Below, piece after piece: positions 63,925 to 64,000 of a DNA stretch of 64,000 nucleotides; within the stretch, counting starts at the first letter, position 1; every line of letters starts with the position of its first letter. Position numbers and translations under genes: made by a program. Origin of the DNA: Streptomyces sp. JHA26 (GTDB taxonomy: Bacteria; Actinomycetota; Actinomycetes; Streptomycetales; Streptomycetaceae); the NCBI RefSeq assembly GCF_002005565.1, contig NZ_BDJC01000003.1, positions 173,779 to 237,778 on the forward strand, read 5' to 3'. The notes under the pieces were generated by a model that was not told the DNA's origin, did not search any database, and was given only the letters and a program-made list of their open reading frames with translations.

Positions 63925-64000
63925 ACGGGGTTCAACGCGTGCGCGGCGTGGGGATTCCCGGGCCCGGGCGCGCGGCCGGCCCGGCTCGGCCCCCGGGGCG

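Overview
The window is high-GC actinobacterial DNA, almost certainly from a Streptomyces chromosome. The supporting signs are strong third-position GC bias, many GTG and TTG starts preceded by AGGAG-type ribosome binding sites, ATGA/GTGA stop-start overlaps, DUF574-type methyltransferases, a class F sortase, an Rpf-like muralytic enzyme and an SdhCAB operon with a LysR neighbour. The block 48.8-59 kb (two-repeat lipoprotein, methyltransferase, PAS-GGDEF-EAL protein, 2'-5' RNA ligase-like protein, LysR, sdhCAB) follows the order I remember for S. coelicolor SCO0930 down to SCO0922.

The left 14 kb is accessory. It opens with the 3' part of an iron/corrinoid-type ABC binding protein closed by a strong hairpin. 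A four-gene set follows (class I methyltransferase, DUF364 Rossmann protein, PduX-like GHMP kinase, cysteine-synthase-fold PLP enzyme) that looks like a pathway starting from threonine or serine phosphorylation. Next come a 3' fragment of a salicylate-synthase-type gene and a broken methyltransferase. From about 5.8 to 14.3 kb lies an apparent island bracketed by two copies of the panD leader and first codons; only the right copy continues into intact panD. The island carries a minus-strand operon (XRE regulator, TIR protein, P-loop NTPase, two-TM membrane protein, 146-residue protein), an AbiEii-type toxin pair, and remnants of IS5 and IS21 transposases. The TIR protein's tail shares one short motif with the 146-residue protein and another with the NTPase's N-terminus. 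This is the best candidate in the window for an undescribed immune or signalling system.

From 14.3 to 48.6 kb the genes are mostly ordinary core and semi-core functions: panD, a GNAT protein and an Asp/Glu-racemase-like protein; gnd; a secreted muralytic enzyme with LysM and M23 domains; a DMT permease; an FhuF-like Fe-S protein; glgA and glgC; a secreted PA14-GH2 glycosidase; a WS/DGAT acyltransferase; an unusual SDR protein; a 58-residue peptide with a GNAT gene; an alpha-mannosidase remnant; a lipase-maturation-factor homologue; a PAS-GAF-PP2C-HATPase phosphatase; an ECF sigma factor with its anti-sigma factor; a CapA lipoprotein; a MarR regulator divergent from an alpha/beta hydrolase; an amino-acid permease; a universal stress protein; a polysaccharide deacetylase; a class F sortase divergent from a small cell-wall protein; and a DUF4239 protein with a proline-rich wall protein.

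From 48.8 kb to the end are the c-di-GMP enzyme block, the succinate dehydrogenase operon with a 179-bp inverted repeat over the sdhB stop codon, a PRC-barrel/DUF2382 stress protein, a short UvrA-like ATPase and an LLM flavin monooxygenase. I found no rRNA, tRNA, CRISPR array, integrase or replication origin.
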